NCBI GenBank assembly: GCA_963575745.1
Contig: CAUYUJ010009857.1
Location: forward strand, 251,001 to 315,000
DNA length: 64,000 bases
Origin: Prorocentrum cordatum
Lineage: Eukaryota > Sar > Dinophyceae > Prorocentrales > Prorocentraceae
Direction of reading: 5' to 3'
Of this stretch, positions 1 through 10,139 are shown one piece after another (within the stretch, counting starts at the first letter, position 1; every line of letters begins with the position of its first letter). Both the position numbers and the translations under genes were made by a program. The notes beneath the pieces were generated by a model. That model did not search any database, was not told the DNA's origin, and saw nothing but the letters and a program-made list of their open reading frames with translations.

Positions 1-2
1 GC

Positions 3-2392
3 GCTGCGAATATCCCTGAGGAGGCCCTTGACAGCGCCCGCAAAAAGGTCAATAACCGTAAAGAGCTCTGGAGGAAAATGAAGCGACGCACCTGGCTCCA
101 GGGCACCCTCTCGGAAACGGACACCCCGAGTTCTTCAGAGGCCGATGCCGCTGACTCACTTCTGCAGCACTGGAATGGGGGTCTTTGCAGCCCCCGAGGT
201 GGGCACCTCGCTTTGGCCTGAGCTCTCTCGTTTCACCCAGCCGCTTTCTGTCCCTGCCAACGCCACTTTTAACGAGCTTCAGGAGGAGGGATGGATATTG
301 GGAGAGGTTGAGTGGGATGACGTGGTACGCCGTAAGATGGACAGCATGCCTGGGGAGGACGGCATTCCCTACTCTGCCTGGAAGGTACCCGCTGCCAAGA
401 ACGCCCTGTGCGACTGCTATTGCCGCCTGTTCACTCACCCGACCTCGAACCTCCCCGACGACATGAAAAATGCCATCATGATTTTCCTCCCTAAGAAAAT
501 CACTGAACAGGAGGTCGAGGAGGGTGTCTTTAGGAAGCCGCAGGTCACGCGACCGCTTAGCATGACGAACACGGATTGCAAGCTTCTCTCTTCTTCTATG
601 GCTTGGACATTATCCAAGAAAGTTGCGTTATCGAACCTGTTGCGGTCCCCGCAAAAATGTTTCAGGGGACGGGGCATGATTGTGAATGCTATCGAAGCTG
701 AGCTGTTCATCCTTCAGAAGCACATTAAAGATCGGTACACGTCTGGATTGGTCCTAACGGACTTTGAGTCCGCCTTCCCTTCGATCCTTGTCCCCTGGGC
801 CCTTCACGTCCGGGAGAAAATGAAGGTCCCTGGTGCCGTTGTCAACTTCTTCAAGGAACTCTATGACAATAACACTGCCACGATCTCGCTGTTCGGTCGG
901 CTATGGGACAGCTTTGCCATAGAACGAGGCGTTCGCCAGGGGGGCCCCAGTTCTATGCTTTTGTTCACTCTTGCGGTGGAGCCTGTACTTGCGTGGCTGG
1001 CCTGGCGCCTGCCCGACCACATTGAGCTCTCCCTTGCATATGCTGATGATTTTTGCTTTGGCCTACGGTGTCTGTTTGATGGGATTGGCCCTCTATTTGA
1101 GTGCTTGCGGAGCTTACAGCCTGCAATTGGCCTTGCCCTCAACCTCCCCAAGTGTCAGGTCCTCCTCGCCTACCCCAACCTCAAGGAGCCCCTCCAGGAC
1201 CTCCTCTCAGACCTAGGCCACCAGCTGGAGCTCCTAGAGATCGCGGTCTGTTTGAAATACCTAGGTGTCTGGATTGGGCTGGGGGCGGAAAAAGGTTACC
1301 TGGGAGGAAAACATCATCGAGCTTCGGAAGGGGACGAGGGAGATCAGGGACCTTGGTTTGGGGCTCGCCCAGTCGATCGTGTTGTTTGAAGCTTACTGTG
1401 TCTCGCTGCTGTACTTTATGTCGCAGGTGCACGCGCCCTATATCCCGCTCATCAAGACATACCAGGCCTGCGTGCGTTTGTTGACTGCAGGCCCGAATAA
1501 TGCCTTATCTTATGACATGTGTTGCAACCTCGCCCAGCTCGGCCTCCCCATTGAGTTTCCTCACATCACTCTCGTCGCCGCCTCCTCCAGAGCCCGCTAC
1601 ATCGCCAGATGCGACGAATTCCCGAGGCTGCGCCAGTTCTATGACAGTACCTTCTCCGATGACGATTGGTGCATTGAGAGACAGATCATCGGTTGGAATA
1701 CCACCTCTTTTGCCGCCAAGCTCTTCTCGTTTAAGGACTGGGTCGACCAGAAAAACTTGGGGATCCTTTTTGAGCGCAAGGATATTCAGAAGCAGTACCA
1801 AGAAAAACTTAAACATTATTTCATTCCCGCCGACCCCCCTATCCTGGCGCTCCTCAGAAGGGTGAACAACTGGATCCCTGGCACCTCCCTGGACTCCCTC
1901 ACCTTCGTCCTTCGTCGTCTCAAGCCCCTTGCGACCAGGTGCAGCATGTGCATCTCCCTGTCCGTGATTCGTATCCTTTCCCGTTGTGTCTGCACGAGCT
2001 CTCGTTTCCATTCTCCTCCTCGTGGTTGCCTCTTGGGATGCGTGAGCTCCGAGGCCCCCGACTCTGACCTAGATGACATGAAACATTATCTTCATTGTCC
2101 TCGTCTTCATCGATTATTCTTACCTTGGATGGGTCCTTGGGCTCCGACGATTTCTGAGGGTTCGCCCTGGCTAGCCTCCCTTCTTCTGTCTCACGGGTTG
2201 GGGCCCGACGCCAGCCTCCTGGCTGCTATGCTATGCGATGCCTTTCTTAGCGCACGCTCGGCCTTCCGTCTGCGCCTCCCTGGCTCGCCTCAGCAAAACT
2301 TTGAGGCGCGTTTGCGTGTGCAGGCCCGTCGCCACAAGGCCTGCCGCCAGCTCTGGGGCCGTCTGCAGATGGAGATGTGGGCTGGTCGGTAG
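3..2392 (+). pseudogene. LINE reverse transcriptase, two frameshifts
   Basis: The protein would copy LINE RNA into DNA at the insertion site. Reverse transcriptase motifs appear in order: DGIPYSAWK (about 352-384), PLSMTNTDCKL, motif A LTDFESAF (about 757-780), motif B VRQGGPSSMLLF (about 931-966), motif C LAYADDF (1033-1053, both catalytic Asp present), motif D GLALNLPKC and motif E LKYLGVW. A C-terminal part with SSRFHSPPRGCLLGC and DDMKHYLHCPRLH resembles the Cys/His region seen after the RT in dinoflagellate LINEs. The frame is 3 from base 3 to the G5 run near 176-181, then frame 1, then frame 2 after the G5/A5 runs at 1281-1293, with a stop at 2390-2392. Both shifts lie in homopolymers, so an assembly error is a real alternative to decay. 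No start codon can be chosen. Confidence 0.85.
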
Positions 2393-2704
2393 TGCCACCT
2401 GGCCCCAGCGGGGTGGGGCTTTGCGGAGTAGCTCCGTGTCCCTCCCGTTGGCCCCTCTTCTTTTCAGTGGCCTGGCGCGACTCACGCGCCTGGGCCCCGA
2501 CAGTTGGCGAGGGTGGGGGCTCCGCGTTGGGGAACGCTGCTGTTTCGTGCCCTGCTTGCCGTGCGGCAGGCGGGTGCTCCCCGCGGACAGTGGGCCCCCC
2601 CCCTCGCCACGGTGCCCTCGGACTGCTCGACCAAGGAGTCGACCGCCTTCAACTGGGACCCCCAGGAGCCTCCTGAGCCCCGATGGGTCAACAAAAAAAA
2701 AAAA
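2393..2704 (+). other. LINE 3' UTR with A12 tail
   Basis: This GC-rich non-coding stretch between the RT stop codon and a run of 12 A (2693-2704) is read as the 3' UTR and the copied poly(A). The next sequence, from 2705, does not resemble the element. Confidence 0.65.
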
Positions 2705-2744
2705 TGCTGCTCTTGCTGGGGCGCCGGCCTCATTTTCGGGCCCC

Positions 2745-3240
2745 ACTCGTTCCGAATCGTGCTCCCGCTGCAGCACTGGCATCATTTCCGCCGGCGCCCG
2801 GGCTGCACGCCCGAGCCGGCGCCCAGGCCGGCGCTCGGGCTGGGTCCGGAGCCGGTTCTGGCCGGCGCGGGAAAATCGAGTTCCGAGGCGGCGCCGAAAA
2901 AAGGCCATTCTAATACACATTTTTCTTTTGAAAATGTTGAATTTCTGCTTCCGGCGCCCGGGAGGCCTCCCGGGCCGATTCCGACGCCGGGGCTGGCGCC
3001 CGAGCCGGCGCCTGGGCTGGACGCCCGAGCCGGCGCCCGGGCCGAGCCGGTCTCGGCCAGCGCCGGAAAATCGAGTTCCGAGGCGGCGCCGAAAACAGGC
3101 CATTCCAATACACATTTTTCTTTTGAAAGTGCTGAATTCCTGCTTCTGGCGCGAAGCCTCCCGGGCCGATTCCGGCGTGCATTCGCTCGTTCCGAATCGT
3201 GCTCCCGCTGCAGCGCTGGCCTCATTTCCGCGCTTCCGCT
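2745..3240. repeat. Imperfect direct repeats, two interleaved units
   Basis: Unit one, beginning TCGTTCCGAATCGTGC and ending CTGCAGC, occurs near 2748 and 3189. Unit two, containing AAAATCGAGTTCCGAGGCGG and an AATACACATTTTTCTTTTG block, occurs near 2871-2935 and 3066-3128. Between them are GC-rich runs of GAGCCGGCGCC type. No coding signal is convincing, because frames stay open on both strands only through high GC. Confidence 0.75.
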
Positions 3241-3928
3241 CGTTTCGACTCGTGCTCCATTTCCCGTGCCATGCCACGGCATGCAATGCAATGCTAGGTT
3301 GATACTACGCTTTGCGGTGCTCTTCTACGCCATGCCAAGCCGTGCTCTACAATGCATCACGTACCCTTTCGGGATCATCTGCTCGACATCCGACTGTGCG
3401 AGTAGAGAGGGGATCTGCGCCATGGTAAGGGATGGGGGGAGGGGTAGGATGTCAGATTTGACTCGAGCGCACCTAGCTTGTCTTTCTCCCCTCCCCCTCC
3501 TCCTTCAGCGACGACGACGACGACCTCCTCCTCCCTCCTCCTCATCCTCAGGCGACGACGATCACCCTCCTCCTTCTGTCCTCGCTCTGTCCACCTCCTC
3601 TGCCGTCCCCCTTGCGACGACGACGACCCATAATCCCCGGGTCGCCCGAGGCGGCCCGCCTTGGCCAGCAAGGCTCCCCGCGGGGAGCCCCTGGTGAGCC
3701 GCCTGCTGGCCGCCGACAGGCGCGGGGCCGCCACGAGTTGCGCTGTTTTGTTGTTGTCTAGTTTTTTTTTTGTTTTTTGTTTTTTTTTGTTTTTCGTTTT
3801 TTTGTTTTGTTTCCTACCTAGGCTCTGCCTAGAAGGGTTCTTACTCTCTTAGCTTAAAGGGGCCGGGCAGTGGAAATCGCCCCGGGCGGTTCCCCCAGTC
3901 CCCGCCCTGCGGTTCCCCCAGTCCCCTG
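3241..3928. other. Non-coding spacer: pyrimidine tract, palindrome and T-rich run
   Basis: No gene is seen. It holds a CATGCC-AC-GGCATG inverted repeat near 3270, CTCCTC and GACGAC runs (3490-3630), a perfect 18-bp palindrome GGCTCCCCG/CGGGGAGCC at 3672-3689, and a T-rich run of about 60 bases (3753-3815). The T-rich run is flanked by CCTAGGCTCTGCCTAGAAGG. Confidence 0.6.
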
Positions 3929-4366
3929 GGAGCTTTAGCTTTAGCTTTAGCTTAGCTTTAGCTTAGCTTTAGCTTAGCTTTAGCTTAACTTTAGCTTAGC
4001 TTTAGCTTAGCTTTAGCTTAGCTTTAGCTAGCTTTAGCTTAGCTTTAGTTTAGCGTCGGCTTAGCTTTAGCTTAGCTTCAGCTTAGCGTTATCTTAACGT
4101 TAGCTTAGCTTTAGCTTAGCTTTAGCCTAGCTCCAGCTTAGCTTCAGCTTAGTATTAGCTTTAGCTTTAACTTTAGCTTAGCATTAGCTTAGCTTTAGCT
4201 TAGCTGTAGCTCAGCTTTAGCTCAGCTTTAGCTTAGCTTTAGCTTAGCTTTAGCTTAGCTTTAGCTTAGCTTTAGCTTAGCTTTAGCTGAGCTTTAGCTT
4301 AGCTTTAGCTTAGCTTTAGCTTAGCTGTAGCTTAACTGTATTTTAGCTTTAGCTTAGCTTTACTGT
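3929..4366. repeat. TTTAGC/TTAGC satellite
   Basis: About 440 bases alternate TTTAGC and TTAGC, giving a dominant 11-base period (AGCTTTAGCTT) with scattered single-base variants. Every junction makes the palindrome AGCT. It is not the TTTAGGG telomere repeat. Degeneration is spread evenly, so the array looks old compared with the 101-bp satellite further along. Confidence 0.9.
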
Positions 4367-5281
4367 TACTACTAATTCTGCTTTCCTAGGGGCTCCAACT
4401 CCTAGGTAGGGTCGCACTGGGATAATTTTGTTTGCTTTGCCACAGAGGACCGCGATGTCTTGTCATCTTTCTGTTTCCCACTCCCCTCCTTCTCGTCGTA
4501 GTCCTCCCCTCCTCCTCTTCCTCCTCCTTCCTGAACCTCCTCGTGCTCATGCTCTTGTTCCTCCTCCTCTTCCTCCTCGCCTGTCCCCTCCGCCTCCCTA
4601 CCCTCCTCCTCTTCCGCCTCCTCTTCCTCCATCCACGATCCTCCTCCCCCTCCTCTCGCCCCACTCCTCTCCTTTTCTCCCCCTCCCCCACCACTTGTAC
4701 AGTCCAAAGCCCGGATAGCGACGCAGTCTGCGCGTAACACGCCATAAGGGGCGCTGGCGAGAGAGCTAGAACATATGTCTAAGGAGTTGGCAAGCTTGGA
4801 AAACGCTTATGGGAACGCTTGCCAGGGCGCCGGAAGGCATGCCTGGGGTTCCTGCAAGCTTTTTGAAGCGAGCTTCCAAGGATCTTCCAAGGAACTTCGA
4901 AGAACCTTCTGGAGAGCGTCGGGGCACGCGTAATGGGAACGAGTAGGAGAACGCTTCTCGGGACACGCTGCGAGCATGCCTGCCAGGGAGCTTTGGAGAG
5001 GAGCCGGCGTAGCCTTGCCTGCCGGCTTCTTTTCTGAAACTCCCTTAGCTCTCCACGGAGCTATCCGGGCATTGCCGCCTCCCTCTACGTCCTCGTCCCC
5101 TTTTTCCTCCTCCTCCGGCTCCTTATCCCCCTCCCCCCCTTCCCTTTCCCCTTCTCCTCCTCCTCTTTCTACGCATCCTCCTTCTCTTCCTCCTCTCTGC
5201 CCTACTTGAATTGTAGCTCACCGCTCTGTCTCTGCCTTCGCTTTTCTTAATCGTCTATGTTTTCCATTGCCTATTGGCTTA
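4367..5281. other. Non-coding spacer with two pyrimidine-rich tracts
   Basis: CT-rich tracts lie at 4480-4690 and 5080-5205. They give long open frames rich in Pro, Leu and Ser that look non-coding. Between them (4740-4980) is mixed sequence with short AGGAACTTCGAAG-like repeats. Two CCTAGG sites occur at 4385-4407. No gene is recognised. Confidence 0.5.
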
Positions 5282-5395
5282 GGGCACGATAGGTTAGTCT
5301 ATCGTGCCCGTGCTTTTCCCGCTGTGCACACACCGTGCTATACTTCGCGTAGTGAAAGGTGCTTCCCTGTACCCCTCCTTCACCCTTTACTTTTA
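5282..5395 (+). repeat. LTR-like terminal repeat of element A, left copy, with hairpin
   Basis: The repeat begins with a 28-base inverted repeat (5282-5309), with arms GGGCACGATAG and CTATCGTGCCC. About 85 bases follow that align with the right copy (CGTGCCCGTGCTTTTCCC, then CGTGCTATACTTC). An 8-base palindrome TGTGCACA sits at the same place where the right copy has TACATGTA. It lies about 270 bases upstream of the first gag-like frame. Identity to the right copy is roughly three quarters by eye. Confidence 0.6.
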
Positions 5396-5662
5396 GTTGG
5401 TAGCGTCGCTCGTTGTTCCGTTTGCCACGGCCACCATGGACCGCGCGGCTGCGGCGACTCCTCCCGCATCGTGCCCCTGCTGTTCATGCACCACGCCCCT
5501 GCAGGCGCCGTGCCTCGAGGGGCCAGCGAGGCCAGCCAGGCGTGGCCGCCATCTGCGGCGCAGCATGTCCAGTACAATTAGGAGTCCACGTACACCCACC
5601 AGCAGGACTGGGTCCCCCGCCGAGCTGCTCTCCCCCTCGGGTGATGTCGACTTGTGTTCGCG

Positions 5663-6385
5663 ATGATGGGGGGCCCTTCATCGTCAAGGCACCCGCCTGT
5701 GGATGCCGTTGTTGACGTCAGACCCTCCAGCGATCCGATTTCCGCGTTCACGGTGGCGGCCTACGGTCCCGAGCTGTTCGCAACTGTGTTGCGGAAAACC
5801 TGTGGGGGAGAAATAAGGGATGCATTGATCTCATTGCATCCGCATGTGGGTGTACCCGACCATGGCAATCAGCCCCTTGATCCGACGCTCACGTCGTCAG
5901 TGTCGGCATGGCGCCCCGAGCTACCCGCAACTATACAACTATGCTATGGAAGTCGGAGGAGGCACGTGCAGGCAAGGTGGGAATATACAGGAGGGTCGGG
6001 CCATTATGGTGTTATCTTTGCGGGGATCGTTACATAGGCTTGGGACTACTATTGGTTATTGGTTCCTGGGTACATGACCCTCAATGTTACCGACGCGCTG
6101 TCTGCTTCCTGGCAGACCTGGGTCCTGATTCATTCTTCTCTTGACTATCGCACAGTTGGCAACACCCAGTACAGTGAACACTCACGACGAGTTTTTTTGG
6201 CGACTATGTGGCCGAGTGCACCGAATGCAGCCATCACCCCAATCACACGACGTAACATGAGGAAAAGCACGCCAGGGACAGATACCCACGACGGCTTCGA
6301 GGATCACTGCCAGAGCGTTGCCGTCGGAGGGTCGACGCTTGGAGGGGGCTCCATTTTGGATGGAAGTCCATTGGAATGGGCATGA
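5663..6385 (+). pseudogene. Gag N-terminal domain of element A
   Basis: The segment starts at an ATG (5663) in frame 2 and reads into AYGPELFATVLRK, then YTGGSGHYGVIFAG. It crosses to frame 3 for GTTIGYWFLGT (near 6045) and back to frame 2 for LNVTDALSASWQTWV and LDYRTVGNTQYSEHSRR (6075-6190). As I recall them, dinoflagellate copia gag proteins begin with a domain of this shape (RYxGLGxxxGYWFLGT, NVTDALxxSxQTWV, LDYR). Its role in particle assembly is an inference. At least two frameshifts are present. Confidence 0.55.
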
Positions 6386-6441
6386 TCGCTGCCGTCAGCT
6401 GCGTCGTCTGTGTGGACGCGGGCGGTGGCGGCAGCAGCACA

Positions 6442-7774
6442 ATGCGACGCCTCCGCACCTGGGGGCTCGAGCAGCAGGCTCGAGTGCCCTTCCACCGCTG
6501 GGCGCGGGAGGTAATGATTTGGTCAGTGGCGAACTCAGACCTCAACGAGTTTCGCCAAGCGGCCTACGTTTCTCCTCGCTTGACCGGCATGGCTCGCGAG
6601 AGCGTGGACGAGTGGCCGCCGGCTGTCCTCGTGCAAGGTGGTCATGTCAACGGCGACCCTGTGCCGCCCATGATTCACCTTGCGCTCTGCATGGCCGAAC
6701 GGTCGGGCCAACTTGGGGAGGATGAGCGCGCTCAGGTGACATCGGCTCCCATGAGTTTCAACCGAGTGCCGCAGGGGCGCATCGACAACCCCCTCGCCGG
6801 TATTGACGTTCCCCGCAACAGGGCGCAGGAGGCCAGGTCACGCATCGTCGGCGACGAGGGCCTCAGCTGCCTCTTAGTGCGCGCGGTGGGCGCGTCGAAC
6901 ATCCATGTCAGTCTGCTCCTGCAGCGCTGCAAGTTTGCCCTCTCGATGGGCGCGCCACAGCTGGCGCGCGCATTTGGTCAGCTACGCAGATGTGGACATG
7001 GGCGAGGGCTCGCTGGGCAATCTTGCTTCGGCCGTGCTGCGTCCGACCCAGCTTCGAGCGTTTCTCAGGGGTGTGCTTGCGTGCGAGCAGGATCGGAGTG
7101 CCTGTGGCGCTGGGGCCGGGTCGAACCGGGGCGGCGTGGGTGGGCCCTTCAGCCCTGGGAGCAGCGCCGAGTCCGCCTTCCGCGCCGCTAGCCGCCGACG
7201 CCGCGACGCTGGCAAATCGGCGGCGCCGCGGGCGGCGTGTCCAGTGGCGGGTTTCAACTCTGGGACTGAATCCGACGCCGCCAGCTCATTCGGCAGAGAA
7301 ATCGCCGGCGACGGCCCCGAACTACGCGAAGTTCCCGCGGGGCAGCGCGGAGAGCGCCGAGCCCCGATGGCGCCGTTGCAGCGTCGACCCGCCAACGTGC
7401 CGCGGGCGGAGGGTCATCGAACGCGCGGGCGAGGGCCGCGGAAATTGCGACCGCGCCTTCCTGGCCGACGCGTCCGACCAGGACCTCCACGGAACCGCTT
7501 CGGGGGTGGCGGGGGTGAGGGAAGCGGCGACCATCGGGCCGGTGGGCTGGGATCTGGCCGACGAGGCGACGCGCTGGGCCCGGGCGGGGCGCGTCCCAAG
7601 TGCTGCCAGTGCGACTCTGAGGAGCGCCTCGCGCTCGACTGTCCTCGTCGGCTCCGGCATGGGCGCGCCGTCTTCCTCGACGCCCCAACGTCGGCAGCGC
7701 CGCCGCCGACGCCAGCGCCCAAGCCGCTCGCGCACCCGGGGCGCCGCGAGGCGCCTGGACCAGCCGCCCAATAA
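6442..7774 (+). pseudogene. Gag core and zinc knuckle of element A
   Basis: From the ATG at 6442, frame 1 encodes the capsid-like core: FHRWAREVMIWSVANSD, then LTGMARESVDEW, GQLGEDERAQV and LLVRAVGASNIHVSLLLQRC. This matches the dinoflagellate copia gag pattern (FRxWLRxVMxWS... LLLRAxGV). Near 6985 the frame moves to frame 2, which continues with GEGSLGNLASAVLR and an acidic/basic low-complexity region. It then reaches a nucleocapsid-type knuckle at 7601-7642 (CCQCDSEERLALDC). The spacing is C-x2-C-x4-R-x4-C, so Arg replaces the zinc-binding His. The frame ends with stops from 7772. The product would package element RNA, but the shift and the lost His argue this copy cannot. Confidence 0.7.
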
Positions 7775-9240
7775 TCAGCGCCCCGTGCCTATTCGGTCTC
7801 GGTGGCCAGGGGGGCCGACGGGGTGCTCGAACCCATGGTTCTGGGGCCCGATAACGGTGACCCTTTGCAGAGTGCCAGCCCCTGGAACGGCGGCCGGCCG
7901 ATCCAGCTTCGGGAGCTGCGCGGCCAGCGCCAGCGCAGGCATCCTCAGCAGCAGCTCCGAGTGCTGCGTCCGACGGCTCCCGGCAGGCAGTTGGCCAGAG
8001 CCATTGGTCAAGTTGGGCGGGGACTTCGCCGCCCTCGTCGGCTTCGCCCTACCCTCGGGAGGCCGAGCTTCGGCGACTGCGCCAGGGGATGGGCGACCTT
8101 GTGAGCCGCGAGCGCGAGGATTGTCCGAGCGGCGGATGGGGCAACCGCGTTGCCATTCCGCGCGTCAGGAGTGGGGCGCGCAGCGCCTGCCGCAGCTGCG
8201 GCGCCCGCAGCTCCAGCAGCATCTGCAGCGCCATAATCAACTGCGCCCCAGCGCTGGGCCCGTTTGGCCAGTGCCCCCCCGCTGTGGCCGCAACCGGGGC
8301 GCGACTGGGTAAGCGACATCAGTGCCCGAGTCGCTATGCCAGCGACTGCGCTTGCGGATGTGCCGTCATCGAGCTGGGCATACATGCCATCGATCTCAGC
8401 TCTATGTAGCCACCGCACTCCGCGGCAGTAGCCGTTTCACCGCCGATGCCAGAGTTTCACAAGGATCTGGCTTTCTCACAACCAGCGCGCCCCCATCTGC
8501 GTGGGCCAGCCGTCTGGGAGAGTGGCCATGTGATTCGCGGGCCGTGACACTTGAATTTCCAGCGGCGTGCGATCCGAATGCGGAGTGGGCTCCGCGCTCG
8601 ACCACGCGCAACGACGACGCCTCGACGATCTACGCAGCACCTAGCTTGCACTTGAGTTCTTGCGACAACTGGGCGAGCAGCGACGACGAGTCGCACATAT
8701 TTGGACAGTAACCCCTGCCAATCCACCTCCTGTATCCGCTGCCGCACCAGCTGCGCCCCGCGTAACGGTCTTCAACGGCGACGACAGGGAATTTCCTATA
8801 TGTGTAGAGGCTTTTGCACATGGTGGTCGAGCTGTGCGCTTGCAGCGCCGCCGCGTCTTGCGCCGGGAATGCCGCCTGCCGCCAGTGCGGGGCGCGACGC
8901 GCAACTGGCGTGCTGCCCAGCGTGCCGGGGCCTCGCTGACATCATCGCCGATTTCCGTTTCATTGGTGCAGAACGTATTGCAACGGGTCCGGCAATTGTG
9001 TCTGGCCCGTGCCGCAGACCATGGCATTCCGGTTTTGGCACCTACGGCGCCGGCCCAGCCGATGCCGGACGACGGCGTGCCAGGGGAGACGCCGCCGCAG
9101 CAGGGCGCCGTCCAGACTTCTCGGCCCGCGCTGACACCGGGGGCACCGCAGCATAATCTTATGCAGTCCCCTGGCAATGCTTCCAGTTTTTGTCCGCTGC
9201 CGACGTGGAAGCGCCGCGCGACGCCCGCGTGGCCTGGACT
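7775..9240 (+). other. Gag-protease linker of element A, low complexity
   Basis: This is a GC-rich, Ala/Ser/Pro/Arg-rich coding relic with many stops and frame changes. ALADVPSSSWAYMPSISAL near 8348-8407 resembles the PASSSWAYMP stretch I recall in related gag proteins, so the linker probably belongs to the gag C-terminus. No enzyme motif was found. Confidence 0.35.
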
Positions 9241-9620
9241 AACCTCTGGGGACATCGTTTCGCGATGAACTTGGTTGGCAAAGCCATGAAGGCGAGGCTC
9301 CAGCCCGCGGAGGAGAGGCCCATTCTACGTAGCAGGAGTGGGCACCGGCTCACACGTCGCTCATTAGGAGGTGCATTGCCGTAGTGCGGTTACCACCCGC
9401 GATGGCTCGACCACCCAACGCAGTATGCGTGCTCCTGCAGTGGAGGGCTTGGCTTCGATCTCCCTGCCCTTCTTGGTCTGCGATCCATTCAGTCCAACAA
9501 CGTGGTTGTGGAGACAGGCGCATCGCATAAACGCTTCGCGTTCCCTTGTCCTGGAGGCTACGAAAAAAGTGGAGCTCAAGCGTCATTCACTTCGACTTGT
9601 GTATGCCAGTCGAAAACTCT
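9241..9620 (+). pseudogene. Aspartic protease region of element A
   Basis: The segment DLPALLGLRSIQSNNVVVETG (split across frames, near 9458-9525) followed by FPCPGGYEKSG matches the C-terminal half of the retropepsin-like protease of dinoflagellate copia elements (DLPALLGLxSI...FPGPGGY). Upstream, KAMKARLQPAEERPIL (9283-9330) and DGSTTQRSMRAPAVEG are consistent with the rest of the domain. I could not find an intact DTG/DSG active-site triplet, so the N-terminal half is either missing or shifted out of frame. The protease would cut the Gag-Pol polyprotein. Confidence 0.55.
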
Positions 9621-9722
9621 GACCAACTCCAATCGCCGACTGGGGGACTACCACCTCAACAGCGTACCCTACTAGCAGTGGGCAACAACCACCAGGACAA
9701 CGACACCATCGACGCACGCGAG

Positions 9723-10139
9723 TTTAAGAAGCTCGAAGTGCGGCTGCTTAGCCCCAAGGCACAGGCACCAGTGCGGGGCGCGCCTCAGGCTGCAGGCAAC
9801 GACGTATTCGCCTGCGCGGACGTTAGTGTCGTGACGTGTGGTCACGAACTGGTGCCTACGGGCGTGGCCGCTCTTGCACCGCCAGGCACTTATATACGGA
9901 TTGCCCCGTGCTCAGGACTGGCCCCAAGGGCGTCGACGTCGTGGTCGGATCGGTGGACCCCGACTACGGCGGCGAGGTCGAGGTGATCATGTCCGACGCC
10001 AGCCCGCGGACGTTCGTGGTCGAACAGAGCCGGGGGGCGCCCGATAAATCTTGGAACGCATCATTGTGGATTCCGAGATCGCGGTCGTCGCCAACCTTCA
10101 TCCTTCAGCGGCTCCAGGGGCTTCGGTGTTACTGGCATG
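9723..10139 (+). pseudogene. dUTPase domain inside element A
   Basis: Four of the five trimeric dUTPase motifs are readable, in order. Motif 1 AAGNDVFACADVSV and the following LVPTGVAALAPPGTYIRI lie in frame 3 (9723-9920). Motif 2 is PCSGLAP, where the family has PRSG, followed by KGVDV. Motif 3 GSVDPDYGGEVEVI is in frame 2 (canonical GVIDxDYRGEV; the catalytic Asp and Tyr remain). A motif-4 tail ILERIIV is in frame 1, and the GDRIAQ core just before it is damaged. Motif 5 SGSRGFGVTG (10107-10136) is in frame 3 (canonical GGFGSTG). The family hydrolyses dUTP to dUMP and limits uracil in newly made DNA. The domain follows the protease directly. Three frame changes within 420 bases make it a pseudogene here. 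Confidence 0.8.

Larger units (their letters stand above)
1..2704 (+). mobile_element. LINE-type non-LTR retrotransposon, 5' end outside window
   Basis: A reverse transcriptase reading frame is followed by about 300 bases of GC-rich 3' untranslated sequence and ends in a run of 12 A (2693-2704). That is the structure expected of a non-LTR element inserted by target-primed reverse transcription. The open frame already runs from base 3, so the 5' end, any endonuclease domain and the left target-site duplication lie outside the window. No LTR is present. The target site cannot be defined from one side. Confidence 0.8.

Noticed and set aside
3929-4366. Telomere repeat
   Set aside because: The unit is TTTAGC/TTAGC, not TTTAGGG, and no chromosome-end context is visible.
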